Shown here in pieces: positions 1-12,239 of a stretch of DNA of 64,000 bases (position 1 is the first letter of the stretch; every line of letters begins with the position of its first letter). The notes below the pieces were generated by a model. That model was not told the origin of the DNA and did not search any database. It was given only the letters and a program-made list of their open reading frames with translations. The position numbers and the translations under genes are program-made. The stretch comes from Phaseolus vulgaris (lineage: Eukaryota > Streptophyta > Magnoliopsida > Fabales > Fabaceae), in contig NC_023754.2 of NCBI RefSeq assembly GCF_000499845.2, forward strand, positions 24,958,611-25,022,610, given 5' to 3'.

Positions 1-3000
1 GCATGAGTTCCCTCCTGGCTACAAATTCACCAATTGGACATCCCAAGCCAATAATATGATTACTACTGACACTTTTTCTGTTCTTTTTCCTAAAGAACAG
101 GATGTAAAGGGGATTCAACTTACATCACAACAGTACCAATTCCTTACCACATTTTGCGTCAGCAAAACCTTGAGGACCTTGCCCCTCACACTCAAATTAA
201 TCAAGTCGGCACCATCTCTACGGATGAAATCCCCAATACTGAGCATTCTTCAACAGGTAAGTTTCTCTCTTCACTATCTTCTATAAAAGAATCTTGGATT
301 ATTGATTCTGGTGCCACTGATCATGTTTGTCACAATTTGAACGTTTTTACTACTTATACTAAAATTAAATCTGTCTTAATTAGTCTTCCAAATGGCCAAA
401 CTGTTTATGCCTCTCTGGTTTAGTACGTTTTTCTGATCAGTTTTATTTGTCTAATGTGTCATACGTGCCTCATTTTCAATTAAACTTAATATCTGTTTCT
501 AAACTCACACACCAACTTAAATGCACTTTAACTTTCACTTCAACCCACTGCATTATACAAGACAATCTCACTCAAGAGAGGATTGGTACAGTTAAAGCCA
601 CCGATGACTTGTCACTACCTTGCCTGCTTCTAGTCATTCTAAACCGCAATGTTTTGCTCCTTTTATTAATTGTAATATCACAGACAAAACACTATGGCAT
701 TATAGACTAGGACACCCTTCACATGAAAGATTACATGTCTTAAGCAAACAATACTCTTTTATTACTATTGATACTCATCATGTATGTGACACTTGTAGTC
801 GTGCAAAACAGAGAAAACTTCCTTTCCCTTTAAGTAATACTGTTACCTCTGCTATTTTTTATCTGGTACACTTTGATATTTGGGGACCATGTTCCATAAT
901 TTCTATGCAAGGTTTTCGTTATTTCTTGACTATTGTTGATGATTACTCGCGTTATACTTGGGTTATTCTACTGCATAACAAATCTGAAGTGCGTCAACAC
1001 ATCATTAACTTCACTGTTTTCGTTCAAAATCATTTCAAAACTAATATCAAAACGATTCGTACTGACAATGGTGTTGAGTTTGCTATGTCAAATTTTTATG
1101 CTTCAAAGGGAATTATACATCAAAAATCTTGTGTTGAAACACCACAACAAAATGGCATTGTAGAACGTAAACATCAACACATACTAAATGTAACCCGGAC
1201 TTTACTTTTTCAAGCAAATCTTCCTCCTATTTTTTGGGAATTTGCTGTAAATCATGTTGTTTTCTTAATAAATGTTATTCCTACTCCATTACTTGATAAC
1301 ATCACTCCTCATGAAAAGTTGTTTGGAAAACCATATGACATTTCCTTTCTAAAAGTGTTTGGTTGTCTCTGTTATGCTAGTACCATTACTGCACATAGGA
1401 AAAAATTAGATGATAGATCTATCAAAGGTATTTTTCTTGGTTTCCCGCAAAATACAAAAGGTTATATTATCTTAAATTTAAAGTTTCATAGCATAAAGAT
1501 ATCAAGACATGTAATCTTTCATGAAAACCACTTTCCATATAAATTGGACAGTGGCTTGCCTAAGGACCCTAACACTTTATCTCTCCCTATTTCTAATGCA
1601 TATAATTCTGCTTTTGATTTTTTTTTCTGATACTGCACCTCCTGTCGAGCCATGTGCCTCTACTCCTGCACCCAATACTGTTCCTCCACCAGCCTCATTA
1701 TCCTATGATCTTCCAACAAATAGTGCCTCTGCTCCTGCATCCAACATTGCACCTCCATCAGAATTATCATCGCCTGCATCTCCAGGAAGCATATCACCCC
1801 AATTTCCAAGAAGATTAGCTCGTCCTCATCGACAACCTGCCTATCTTGCAGATTTCCACACTGCAACCAACACTGTAAGTAGTAGATATCCTATTCATAT
1901 TGTCTTACAATTCCTTATCTTCCAATTTTAGAAATGTTATTTCTTCTATCAATTCTCATCCTGAACCTCGGACATATAACGAAGCCTCCAAACATGCTTC
2001 TTGGCAATCTGCCATGCAAGATGAGCTGCTTCAAGCTCTTGCTGCTAACAATACTTGGCAACTTACCCCTCTCCCTCCAGGAAAGAAAACTATTGGTTGT
2101 AAATGGGTATATAAAATCAAATACCATTCTGATGGCACTGTAGAGCGTCACAAAGCTAGAGTTGTTGCCAAAGGGTTTACCCAACTTGAAGGACTTGATT
2201 TCTTAGACACTTTTGCACCTGTTGCTAAACTCACTACCCTCCGCCTTCTGCTTGCTATTGCCACTACCAAAAATTGGATTTTAAAACAACTTGATGTCCA
2301 TAATGCATTTCTTCATGGTGATCTCCATGAAGAGATATACATGACCCCCCCACCTGGCCTCTCTCTTCCTTCTCCCCAGCATGTTTGCAAGCTTCAACGG
2401 TCTTTGTATGGCCTTCGTCAAGCTGGTCGCCAATGGTACGCCAAACTTTCTACTTTTCTTTTATCAAATAATTACTCTATTTCTGTTGTTGATCACTCCC
2501 TTTTTCTTAAATATAATAATGATAAACTCACTGTTATTCTTGTTTATGTTGATGACTTGCTCTTAAGTGGTGATGACACGGAGGAAATCAATACAATTAC
2601 TGCATCCCTTCACCATCACTTCAAGATAAAAAATTTAGGTAATCTCACTTAGTTTTTGGGACTGGAAATTGCTCGCAACAGTACTGGTCTTCATTTAAGT
2701 CAACGCAAGTATACTCTTGATCTCTTTCAAGAAACTGGCATGCTTGACTCTGCACCTGTGGCCACTCCTATGACTCACACCTCCCGTCTCTCTCCCGACC
2801 AAGGCTCACCTCTCGATGCTGATGCCACTTCTCAATACAGAAGACTCCTTGGACGTCTAATTTACTTAACCAACACGCGACCAGACATCGCCTTCGCTGT
2901 CCACAATTTAAGCCAATTCATATCTACACCCACAACTCATCATCAGCAAGCTGTCACGTCTTTTGCGTTACCTCAAGGGCACCCCTGGTGAAGGACTATA

Positions 3001-3435
3001 TTTTTCTCACACTGGGCAACATGTCCTCCCACACGCAAATCTGTCACTGGATATTCCATCTACTTAGGAGACTCCCTAATATCATGGAAATCGTCAACTA
3101 TCTCCCGCAGCTCCTCTGAAACCGAGTATAGAGCCCTTGCCACCACCACATGTGAGTTACAATGGTTGTCTTACCTCCTTCAGGATTTACATCTTCCTCT
3201 CTCCCAGTCTGCAACCCTGTACTGTGACAACAAATCTGCCCTTCAAATAGCTTCCAATCAAGTTTTTCATGAACGAACCAAGCATATCGAAATTGATTGC
3301 CACCTAGTTCGTGAAAAACTTAACTCTGGTCTCCTCAAACTACTACCCATTACTTCTGCAATGCAAGTTGCTGACATATTCACCAAGCCCTTGCTACCGC
3401 ACAATTCTCTACTCTCAAATCCAAGCTGGGCCTGA
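1..3435 (+). pseudogene. Copia gag-pol polyprotein remnant
   Basis: Visible parts, in order: the end of gag; the aspartic protease motif DSGATDH near 304-324; the integrase His/Cys finger (HYRLGHP then CDTC) at about 690-800; the integrase catalytic Asp near 871, Asp in RTDNG near 1060 and Glu near 1161; reverse transcriptase with YVDD at 2544-2555; RNase H with ETEYRAL near 3119, YCDNKSA near 3220 and DIFTKPL near 3373. Breaks: frame changes near 150, 420-447, 620, a poly-T run near 1615-1627 and near 1900; an in-frame TAG at 2650-2652 in the conserved stretch before FLGLEIA; a frame change near 2955 that is undone near 3010, where a short conserved acidic segment before [10 protein letters not shown] is also missing. 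Catalytic residues otherwise persist. Enzyme roles follow from the family. Confidence 0.93.
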
Positions 3436-3462
3436 CAAATATCTACTCCCCAGCTTGAGGGG

Positions 3463-3563
3463 TGTTGAATAAAAGTTTCTTTTATATTTATTTTTCTCTA
3501 CAATTAGGGTTCATCAAAACCTCTCTTTTTTCATTACGATTACGTGCGATTACATACGCTACA
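3463..3563 (+). repeat. Short 3' LTR of the copia element
   Basis: The sequence starts TGTTGAATAA directly after the polypurine tract CTTGAGGGG, which is where a copia 3' LTR should begin. A possible end is the CA at 3562-3563 (ACGCTACA). That gives only about 100 bp, short for a plant copia LTR, so the LTR is probably internally deleted. The start is well supported; the end is a guess. Confidence 0.5.
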
Positions 3564-5427
3564 TTAAAGCATCACATCAGACAAGGAATATTCATCTTCA
3601 TTTACTATAATAAAAACAAATTCAAACTTCTAATTTAATAAACGAACTAAAAATAAATCATCAATCTTTCACTTAGTTCACTAAGATGACTGCGTTGGAC
3701 AGACTCTACATAAAATCTGCGTTTGATTCAATGAATATGGACGTTTTATTTGAGGTTCATTGAACCTGGTCTCATTTAAACACAACACATGACATTTCTA
3801 TGTTCTCTAAAAAAACATTCTCAGTTGCATCTAAATAAAAGAAATAAAAAATAAAAAATCACAGAAGCTTCTGCATGCACAACAGCGCCAAATTTCCACG
3901 TCGCAACTTACTTAAGACTACAGAAGTGTAAAGTAGGGAAAAAAAATGGAACAACGGGCACAAATATATCACTGAGTGTAAATAATGGGCCCACATTTTA
4001 TTTCTCCCTCAGTGGGCCAGGCTTTGAGGTCCTCATGTTCGTTGTTTCTTTTATATATATATATATATATGACATTTAAAAAAAAATTACATTTATCAAC
4101 TTAATTTTTTAAATGTTAAATTTGAAATGAAAGAATATAAAATAAATAGTATGATGCGATCAAAGAGAAGTTTATCCAAATAAACCTTATATGTACCCTA
4201 AGTACTCAGTTATTTATGTTTGCATTCCTCACATTATCTTATAATAAGTAATTATTTTTCTATTTTCATAATACATTTTAACTTTTTTTCATTGATTTTC
4301 CTACTCTATTCCTTTGTAGAGCTTCTTTGATGAGATGCATGCGTGATTATTTTATTTTAAAATAATTTTTTTCACTTTTTTCATTGAAACAAATCTAAAT
4401 GGCACAAATATATGATTTCTTAAATGAGAAAAAAAAATCGTACAAATTTTTACAAATAAATAATATTGTTCCTATTTAGAAAAGAAAATTAATATTTAAA
4501 TTTGAAACAAAGAAAATATTAAAAAAATGTAAAAGTAGTAATTGTTTAATTTTTTTTATTGAAATAAATTTATACTTAGAATAGTTAAATATGATTTAAC
4601 ATTAATATTTTAATATAAAATAATATAGTCAAAGTTGAACATCTTAAAAGTATCAAATATTTTAATGTAAGATAATATAGTTAAAGTTGAGTATTTAAAG
4701 TATATTAAATATTTTAGTAAGATAATATATTCAAAGTTCAGTTTCTTTAAACTATTAAATATTTTAATATAAGATAGTATAATCAAAGATGAATATTGTA
4801 AATTATAGTATTAAATAGTTTAATATAATCATTTAAAACATTAAGTAGAAAAAATGGCTAAAGATTGCACCTGAATCTCTTATAAATAAATTGAAAATAT
4901 TTTTTTTCTTAGCTAAATTTTAAAAACATTTGTTCTAGAATATTAAAAAGTAAAGAGTTGAAACTAGTTTGTAAAAATTCTCCTCCCTTAAATCCACCAA
5001 GTAAAGTCTTCAAGGACAAAATAATCATATGATTTTTAAAAAATTAATGGTTGTAATTGTTAATAAACTTTCTTTGCATATAGTATAAAACTATTTTACA
5101 ATATTAGTATATGATATATTTTATATTCTTAGTAACATAAATATTCCTTATAACATAAATATAAGGATTAATTCATTTTTTTTAACATGGTTATTTTTGT
5201 CCAACTTAGGTAAGGATGTGAAAGTGGACGAAACGTGACGTTCAACTCACCTGAACCATCAAAATGAATTGAGTTAAAATGGTTTTGGTGGTTCATTGTT
5301 TTGATTTGTACAATCAAACCCACATGACTTTCACACCAAACAAATTTCATGTTATTTCGTTAAACCCATTGTGATCATGTTTAAAAACTCTTAAATATAG
5401 TTTAATAAGATAATATTATTTTTTTCC
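3564..5427. other. AT-rich intergenic DNA, no gene seen
   Basis: No ORF of believable composition is present. The stretch includes a (TA)n microsatellite at 4052-4070 and several short copies of a motif like AATATTTTAATATAAGATAATATAG-type text between about 4600 and 4830, which looks like slippage or an old AT-rich tandem repeat. Confidence 0.7.
4052..4070. repeat. (TA)n microsatellite
   Basis: About nine uninterrupted TA units are visible. Confidence 0.9.
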
Positions 5428-6048
5428 TGCTAGGGAGATGGGACCTAGAGAACTATTGAAGTCTTCTTCTCCTTCCTTCGGTCGGTCAGGTGACTGGGTA
5501 GTGAACTGGGGTTCTCTTCGTCCTCCTGCTTCTCCTTCGGCCCTCGGCCTCGGCTGAACACCGGATGGTGGGGTACCTGCGAAGGCACTCCGACGCTCAA
5601 GTCAGTAAAGCGGGTGGTCAACTCTCAGAGTGATAAATGACATACCTTACTCCTTGGGATGTGTACTATTTATATTATTCTAGTGGGCCTACCTTGTTGG
5701 GCCCATTTATCGAGGTGGACACCTCTTAGGTTTGCATTACCTAATTCTTAATGATAGATTAACTTCACTGATCTTGGTTTGAGTGTTAACTGTAATAGGG
5801 GTCGGCCATCGGCCAAATCATCATGGCATGGGTCGGCCATCGGCCATGTTCCAGTGGTCTCGGTCGTCTCGGCCAAGTCTTCTAAGGTCTCGGCCACTCG
5901 GCCGTCTCGGCCAAGCCTTCCAAGGTCTCGGCCTCTCGGCCAAGTCTTCCAAGGTCTCGACCTCTCGGTCGTCTCGGCCAAGCCTTCCAAGGTCTCGGCC
6001 TCTCGGCCAAGTCTTCTAAGGTCTCGACCTCTCGGCCATACCGGTACA
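5428..6048 (-). mobile_element. Solo LTR (family A), minus orientation
   Basis: Read on the minus strand it starts TGTACCGGTATGGCC (at 6048) and runs to ...CCTAGCA (at 5428), so it has TG...CA ends. It holds a TATA-like AATATAAATAG at about 5664-5681, and downstream ACTTGAGCGTCGGAGTGCC (5584-5605), a sequence type I recognise from the R/U5 part of plant gypsy-type LTRs. No internal coding sequence adjoins either side, so it is a solo LTR. The flanks (TTTCC left, ATTTC right) do not form a clean 5-bp duplication. Related copies lie at 12240, 50105 and 52530. Its GC content is far higher than the surroundings. Confidence 0.78.
5856..6040. repeat. GC-rich tandem array inside the solo LTR
   Basis: Five units and a partial one are seen, each beginning GGTCTCGG or GGTCTCGA and ending CAAG(T/C)CTTC(C/T)AA. 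Two unit lengths occur, about 29 bp and about 38 bp; the longer ones carry one extra GTCTCGGCC. The array sits in the U3 end of the LTR (minus orientation). A pair of GGGTCGGCCATCGGCCA copies precedes it near 5798 and 5829. ORFs drawn through this array are artefacts of the repeat. Confidence 0.9.
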
Positions 6049-7200
6049 ATTTCAATGGTGATATTATGATTTTAAATATTTTTTAAGTTTCTCAAATAGT
6101 TTTTTTTTTTTTACTTTATATATAGGTTGATAATTAACCAAACAGAACTCACCTTACAGTGTATTTGCAAAAATTTATGTATATTTATGTTGCATTATTG
6201 GCATTGGCACCACTCTTTTTAAAATTAACTTTATAAACAAACTTATAGTACAGAAAAATAAAACTCATTAAAATATACCAATTGCCCCAAAAATTAAAAC
6301 ATTTTTTTTCAATGAATAATAAATTGCCCCAATGCCAATAATGTACCATTCCTAAATTTTATCAGAACTACTTACCCATTGATAGAATAAACTAATTAAT
6401 TGATATATATTCAATCAATATTTAGTGCGCCTTATACTTAATTAAAAAATAGATTTTTCAACATCATATTTTAAATAGAAATGTTAGATTAATTTAAAGT
6501 CTGTGTCTATTTTTTACTTAATAAATCTTAAATATATTTTATCTACACTGGTTGATCAAGTATCACTAGGACTATGATATAAATAAAAACAGATCTACCA
6601 AAAATGAAATGATCATGAGATGCAATCTATATTATATAATAACAAAATATGTGTTTTATTTTTATTTTTATTTGAAAATTTATTTTTTGACATCATTTTT
6701 TTACTTACATTCATTTGACAATTTTTTATAATAAAATATTATATAAAAATAATAATAAAGAACATAAACAAAATAGTATAATAAAATATTAAATTTATAA
6801 TTGAAGATATGAAAGTAATCATCACCATTTTAATTTTATGTCAACATTATGTACAATTATGCTTTTTATGACACAAAAGTTAGAAATAACTGAAATTATA
6901 ATAAAAGTATTTCCTATAACAAAATAGAAGTAAACTTTCCTTTCCCTTAATGATGACAATGAGATAACTAATTCTAGATTTTTTTTTTTCATGTAATTAT
7001 GCAAATAAACTGAGTTTTGACTGTGCTTAATCTTCTTTGATAAGAAGATGTTCATTCATTGAACAACAGTTACCACTGAACCGAGACGCTTCTTGAGGTC
7101 AGGTTCACCAAACCAGTTCAATAATTGGCCTACATTCATAAGTTTTAATTTATACAAAAAAATAAAAAAAACTCTTCAGTGTTTCAGCTCAACATTTATG
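6049..7200. other. AT-rich intergenic DNA upstream of the DUF506 gene
   Basis: No gene, RNA or clear transposon was recognised. The last 100-200 bases are the presumed promoter of the gene starting at 7375. Confidence 0.65.
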
Positions 7201-7208
7201 TATAAATA
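7201..7208 (+). promoter_or_regulatory. Candidate TATA box of the DUF506 gene
   Basis: TATAAATA lies 174 bases before the chosen ATG at 7375. Transcription would start near 7230, giving a leader of about 145 bases. Assigned by position and consensus only. Confidence 0.5.
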
Positions 7209-7374
7209 ATGATGCCATTTCCCTCTTCTTTCGTGTAGACACAATGTCAACATTTCAACGTCACATGTAACAATAACACAGTGTAACCCCCACCATTGCT
7301 TTATTTTCTCCTATCCTTATATGCTCCTTGCGAAAACCAGAGAAAAAGGGGTGCATAATATTTTTTCATACAAC

Positions 7375-8560
7375 ATGGCAAGGATTCCCGTGAGGTTTCA
7401 GAGAGTGGCAGCAGCGTTTGACGCTGACGTGGCGCGTGTGAGGTTCTATGAGAGCAGCGGGAGCGAGCACTCGCCGGAGAGTTTAACCGATTTGTCTGAT
7501 CTCGTGAAGTCTTTCATGGAGAAGAACGAGATAACGGCAGAAAAAGAAGTGGGCGGCGTTATTCCCTTTGAGGAAGAGCGCGGTGAAGAACAGCTTGAGG
7601 AAACTGAGTGGTCTGATTCGGAGAAGATGGAAATGTTGCGGAGTTTGTTTTCTGGAAACGAAGAGGATGACGTGGATGAAAGGGACGCAAAAGAGAAAAT
7701 TAGGAGAGAGGTTGAAGTTGCATGTGGAGTTGTTGGTAACAATTCAAAACGCCACTTGATGTCTCAGATGAGGGAAAAAGGTTTTGATGCTGGTGAGTAT
7801 AACACCTATTTTACTATTGTTTTGGTCCTTAAATTATAACATCCACACAAATTTTTTATGATGTTTTTTTTTGTATGCCAATGACAATATTGTCAAATTA
7901 GAATAAAGAATTTTAACTTTATAGTTTTATATGCAAGGATGCCGCATATATACCAGTATGTGTGTGGTTATAATTTGTATTGTTACTGAGAAGGATCTGT
8001 GTGAGGGAACTTGGTTTGATGAATTGTACCCTCTCTTTGCAGGGCTCTGCAAAACCAAGTGGGAGAAAAATGGAAGATTAACAGCTGGTAACTATGAGTA
8101 CATTGATGTCAATTTGAAGGGAAAACGCTATGTAGTTGAAATATGCCTTGCTTTGGAATTTGAAATTGCTCGTCCCACAAATCAATATTGTGACTTGCTA
8201 AATGTGTTCCCGTTGATATTTGTGGGTAAAGTGGATGAGCTGAAACAGGTTGTGAGATTAATGTGCACTGCTATTAAGGGTTCCATGAAAAGAATGAACC
8301 TGCACATACCACCGTGGAGAAGAAATGTGTACATGCAAGCCAAGTGGTTCAGTGCTTACAAGCGAACAACTAATGCAGTAGCAACCAAAAGGGCATCATC
8401 ACCTTTGTCTTCTGAGTCTTTGTTTCCTAATAGATCCATTGGATTTGAAGTGCGACCTGTGAAAACACAGAATTGCAGGGTTGATGATTATGCCACTGAT
8501 GTTGGTTTCAGAATCAGCCATTTGACAGCTTTGTTTAATTCTGATAACCTTGGTGTGTAA
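7375..8560 (+). CDS. DUF506 (PD-(D/E)XK-like) family protein, two exons
   Basis: Exons 7375-7792 and 8043-8560 (936 nt, 311 residues). The donor is GCTG/GTGAGT; the acceptor is CTTTGCAG/GG. The protein starts MARIPVRFQRV, has an acidic Ser/Glu-rich middle (about residues 20-105), then a conserved C-terminal domain with SQMREKGFDAGLCKTKW, GNYEYIDV, FEIARPT, PLIFVGK and PPWRRNVYMQAKWFS. These blocks are hallmarks of the plant DUF506 family, placed in the PD-(D/E)XK nuclease-like superfamily; nuclease activity is not established here. An Arabidopsis member is known as a repressor of root-hair growth; whether this gene acts likewise is unknown. An in-frame ATG at 7321 would add 18 residues; I prefer 7375 because family members begin close to the MARIPVRF block. 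No defect is visible. Confidence 0.93.
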
Positions 8561-9717
8561 TTGAAGTCACATTCGTAGTATTCGTTCTATACAAGTTCTT
8601 TTATTGATGGTTGAACTTGGGAGTTGATGGATGATTATGTGAAGTGCCTTGGCCAAAAAAGTGCTTGAGAACAATTTCTCTGATGCACCTTCTGGCATAT
8701 ATTTTTGTCTTTTAGGTAGATCATAGATGTGGCAACTAGCAAGCAAAGTTCATCTTTTTTAACATTTCTTCTATTTGTTTGAGAAGTATAATGTTAAAAT
8801 AAATGGTACAGTGAAGATAAAGAATCAGTTTCTTAGCAAATGGCAAATGATCTATTTTCTGTGCAGCCTTCGAATTCTATAACTCAGTGGCACATCATCA
8901 TGGACAACAAACTTTAGCATGCGTGGATAAAATATTCACCACATGCTATATTAATATATAAGTTATTCTACTCTTTTCAAATTCATTTTACCACTTATAG
9001 AAAATAAGATACTCTCACTCTAAGCAACTTACTTGTACCACTTTTCAATTATGGTCTCCAGATAATGATACCAATTATTAATGAAATCTTTTACCACTTG
9101 TTTTTATTTAAAAAAGTGAAGTGGATACAAGCCTTTAACTAGAAACTAGTAAAGTTATTAATCTAGGCAATTTACAATCGGAACAACAAAAAACCAGTTA
9201 ATAGTCAATTAATCCCATAACAAATTAACCCGGGGCTCAAACTTCACAATAACCAAAGGCAAAAAAAACAATTTAATTTTTTTAAACAAGTTTATTTCTA
9301 AAACCTTTTCTTAAAATGAATAAAAGAAATGTAATGCAAATTACTATTATCTATTGTAAAGACATAGGTCTGCCGGATTATGGGTACTGACCTAAAAGCA
9401 GACATCATAGCACAAGTCATTGGATCTTAAATAATTAATTTTGATTACTTAATTAAGACATAATCATAATCATAAAAAGAAGTTAGAGATGTTTCTATAT
9501 ATACCATATAATATGCTAGATGAATAATCTAATACTGGTAAAAATGTATACTTATCCTTAATCATCTTGGATGTTTTAGGTAGGAAGTCGTCTATACTCT
9601 TGTTTAAAACATTTATTATAAAAAAAATTCTATTCACATTACAAGTTTTATTGATTTAGGTGAAATATCAATCTACTTGTAACTAAAAAATTAAATATAC
9701 GAAAGAATAAAATGGTA

Positions 9718-9780
9718 ACAAAATAGTTTTTATATTACTATTTAAAAAATAGTTTTTATATTACTATTTAAAAAATAGTA
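9718..9780. repeat. Tandem duplication of about 30 bp, two copies
   Basis: AAAATAGTTTTTATATTACT followed by ATTTAAA is repeated head to tail. Both copies are nearly identical, which suggests a recent replication slip. Confidence 0.85.
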
Positions 9781-9870
9781 TGTTTTTAGAAGAAAAAAAA
9801 AACATATCCATTTGAGTTGTGATTATAGTATTTTACATTAAAAAATTGAAAATATTATTTTAAAAAATAG

Positions 9871-9960
9871 TGTTAAAAAAGTCCTACATCGTTTCTAAAG
9901 TATAAATATAAATGTTAAAAGGGTAATAAACCCCTCTCCTCAAACTGAGTGTACTAAAGA
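9871..9960 (+). mobile_element. LTR/TRIM-like 5' end remnant
   Basis: TGTTAAAAAAGTCCTACATCG followed by a TATAAATATAAA stretch and CCCCTCTCCTCAAAC resembles the start of a common legume LTR type (TGTTxAxxxxGTCCCACATCG, then TATA, then a pyrimidine-rich stretch). No matching end or target duplication was found, so this is a fragment assigned from general recognition. Confidence 0.45.
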
Positions 9961-12239
9961 ACACTTTTAAAAAGAAAAGGTGTCGAAACAAATATAATAA
10001 TAAATTAGTTTTACTTTTTTTTTTCTCTCTTAGTTGTTCCCTCCCTTGTAAAACATAAATATTTAGTTTTCGAAAATAACTCTCAAATGTCCATATTTGT
10101 TGAAATCCATTTTCAAGACCTTAACTTAATGTTGAAAGCAAGCCAAACACGAAATTAGCAAACTGAACGGAGTTAATGTTCAAAAAGATTTATATTCAAA
10201 GAAATGTTCAGATCGGACCTAAGTATAAGATTTGACGAGTTTGATTCTTACAAGTTTGTCATCAAATAAAATCAAATATAAATAAGTTGAATTGATTCAA
10301 ATTTATAAAAAAAATAAAAATTAAATATAATTTTTGTTTTTATAATTTCACATAAATTAGTTTTAGTTTTAAGTTCAAACTTTAAACTTATACTAAAAAC
10401 TATTTTTACGTGTCAAACGGACTTTTTTTATAAAGTACAATAAAATATTTTATATTGATTTATTATTAACCACATGTTATAATATTATAATATAATCCAA
10501 AAAAAATTTATTATTTAAAAAAAATAACACTAATACTTATTACAAATTTCATAACATCTAAAATTTAGATTAGAAAAAAATTAATATTATAATATAAAAA
10601 TAAAAAACATATTTAATTCTTAAAAATAGTAACTAATTTGAAAAACGCAGGTTAAAATATAAAATCATGATAAAAAAATGTAAACTATTTTGAGTTTGGA
10701 AAATATAAGAGTTTTTACATATTTTATGTTAGGAAATATATGTGAGCTAGTTTTAAAAGCTTAGCTTTAAAATATTTTATGCATGAACAGTTTAAATATA
10801 TACATATATTTGTTTATTTATATAATTTATCTGTCCTTACATTTTCATATTTAAAATATCGTCTAAAATTTTAATATATATCATAATTAATATAAACATA
10901 TAGTTGAATATGCAATATAGTTTTAATTTTTTTTTCATTTTGAAAAAATAATAGACTTACTGAGTTTATCCTTGAATAATATCTATTTATTTTTTTAAGA
11001 AAACAATTATATATATTACGAATAAAATATAAAAAATCCTAGTGAGAGCAATGACCCCACACGTATTAAAGTAGATCCCTCACTGCATTTCTACACAATA
11101 AATGCTTAGGCCAATATTACATTCAAAAGTTTATAACAATTATATATATTTTGTGGAAGCTTTGTCTTACAATCATGTCATGTGATAAGCTCCACTTCAA
11201 GATTATTATCATATCACACTGCATCAGAATATAATTTTCAATTCCTTTAAATATTCTTTTATTTAAATTGTTTTTGACCTTTTCTTTTTATACTCTATAA
11301 TTTCTAAAATAATAATTTTACCTTCCATAAAGGTAATTTATAAATTATTTGTTTAAAAAATCTTTAGATCATTTTTTGAATAGGTTTTTTAGAATAGAAA
11401 TTTTAAAACAAATTTTAGCTAAAAGAGTGCAGCAAAGGTAGATATTTAACATTTTTGCTTCTAACGCCGTACTTTTAGGTATCAAACTTCTAATTTCTCA
11501 CATTTAAAACTAATATATCCACTGTATATATTAATTCAAATATCATACTCTTAAATTAAAGACAGTGCTATTATTTTAGTTTAAACATTAAATAAATCTT
11601 TGTAATCCCCTCTTCCATTATTTTAATTTAATCTCTACACAAATTTTGTAATTATCTATTTCAAATGAATTGGTTGTTTTTTTTTAGAATATATAAAATG
11701 AGTACTTTAAATACATTATTTCATATACTTACAAAAAATTATCTACTGTAAATATTAATTGCATAATTTAACATTTATAATGTATATTACACAAACTAAA
11801 ATTCTGAATATAAAACGTATGCAATTCTATGATTTTTAATCTTATTTCAACTCTTGGGCAACAAGAAATACTTATATCAAACTCAAGTACTTCTTTAAAC
11901 TCAATTAACTCTCATAAAGTAAATAAAGTAAAAGTAATTTAACCAAGTCATTTTACAAATAAGTAGATCAGCATTATGAAATCCAAATTCCATCCCCTAA
12001 GGTTTTGAAAGAGGTAGTCATAAAATAGAAATAATGATTTTTTTAAAGAGATTTTAATTATATTAAAACAAATTTTGAATATTTGAATCTTCTATTTATA
12101 TATTATTGTTATTTTAATAATAAAATATTTAAATATCATTTTCATTATTATCACTTATATTTTAATTTTTATATAGTTAATTATAACATCATCTATATAT
12201 ATATATTAAAATTATTATATAAATACTACATTTAGTATT

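Larger units (their letters stand above)
1..3563 (+). mobile_element. Ty1/copia LTR retrotransposon, 3' part, decayed
   Basis: The domain order protease, integrase, reverse transcriptase, RNase H on one strand identifies a Ty1/copia element; in Ty3/gypsy elements integrase follows RNase H. The 5' LTR and most of gag lie left of the window. The coding part ends near 3435 and is followed by a purine-rich tract at 3454-3462, the usual plus-strand primer just before a 3' LTR. The reading frame is broken many times, so the copy cannot act on its own. Both ends of the insertion cannot be compared here, so target-site duplication and age cannot be judged. Confidence 0.93.
8561..12239. other. Gene 3' flank and long AT-rich intergenic DNA
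   Basis: The first few hundred bases are the likely 3' UTR and terminator region of the DUF506 gene (AATAAA-like AAATAAATGG near 8797). The rest has no supported gene. It contains a short tandem duplication near 9718-9780 and an LTR-like start at 9871, listed separately. Confidence 0.65.

Noticed and set aside
5748..6069. ORFs on both strands in the GC-rich array
   Set aside because: Repeat units with few stop codons produce ORFs in several frames; the region is an LTR.
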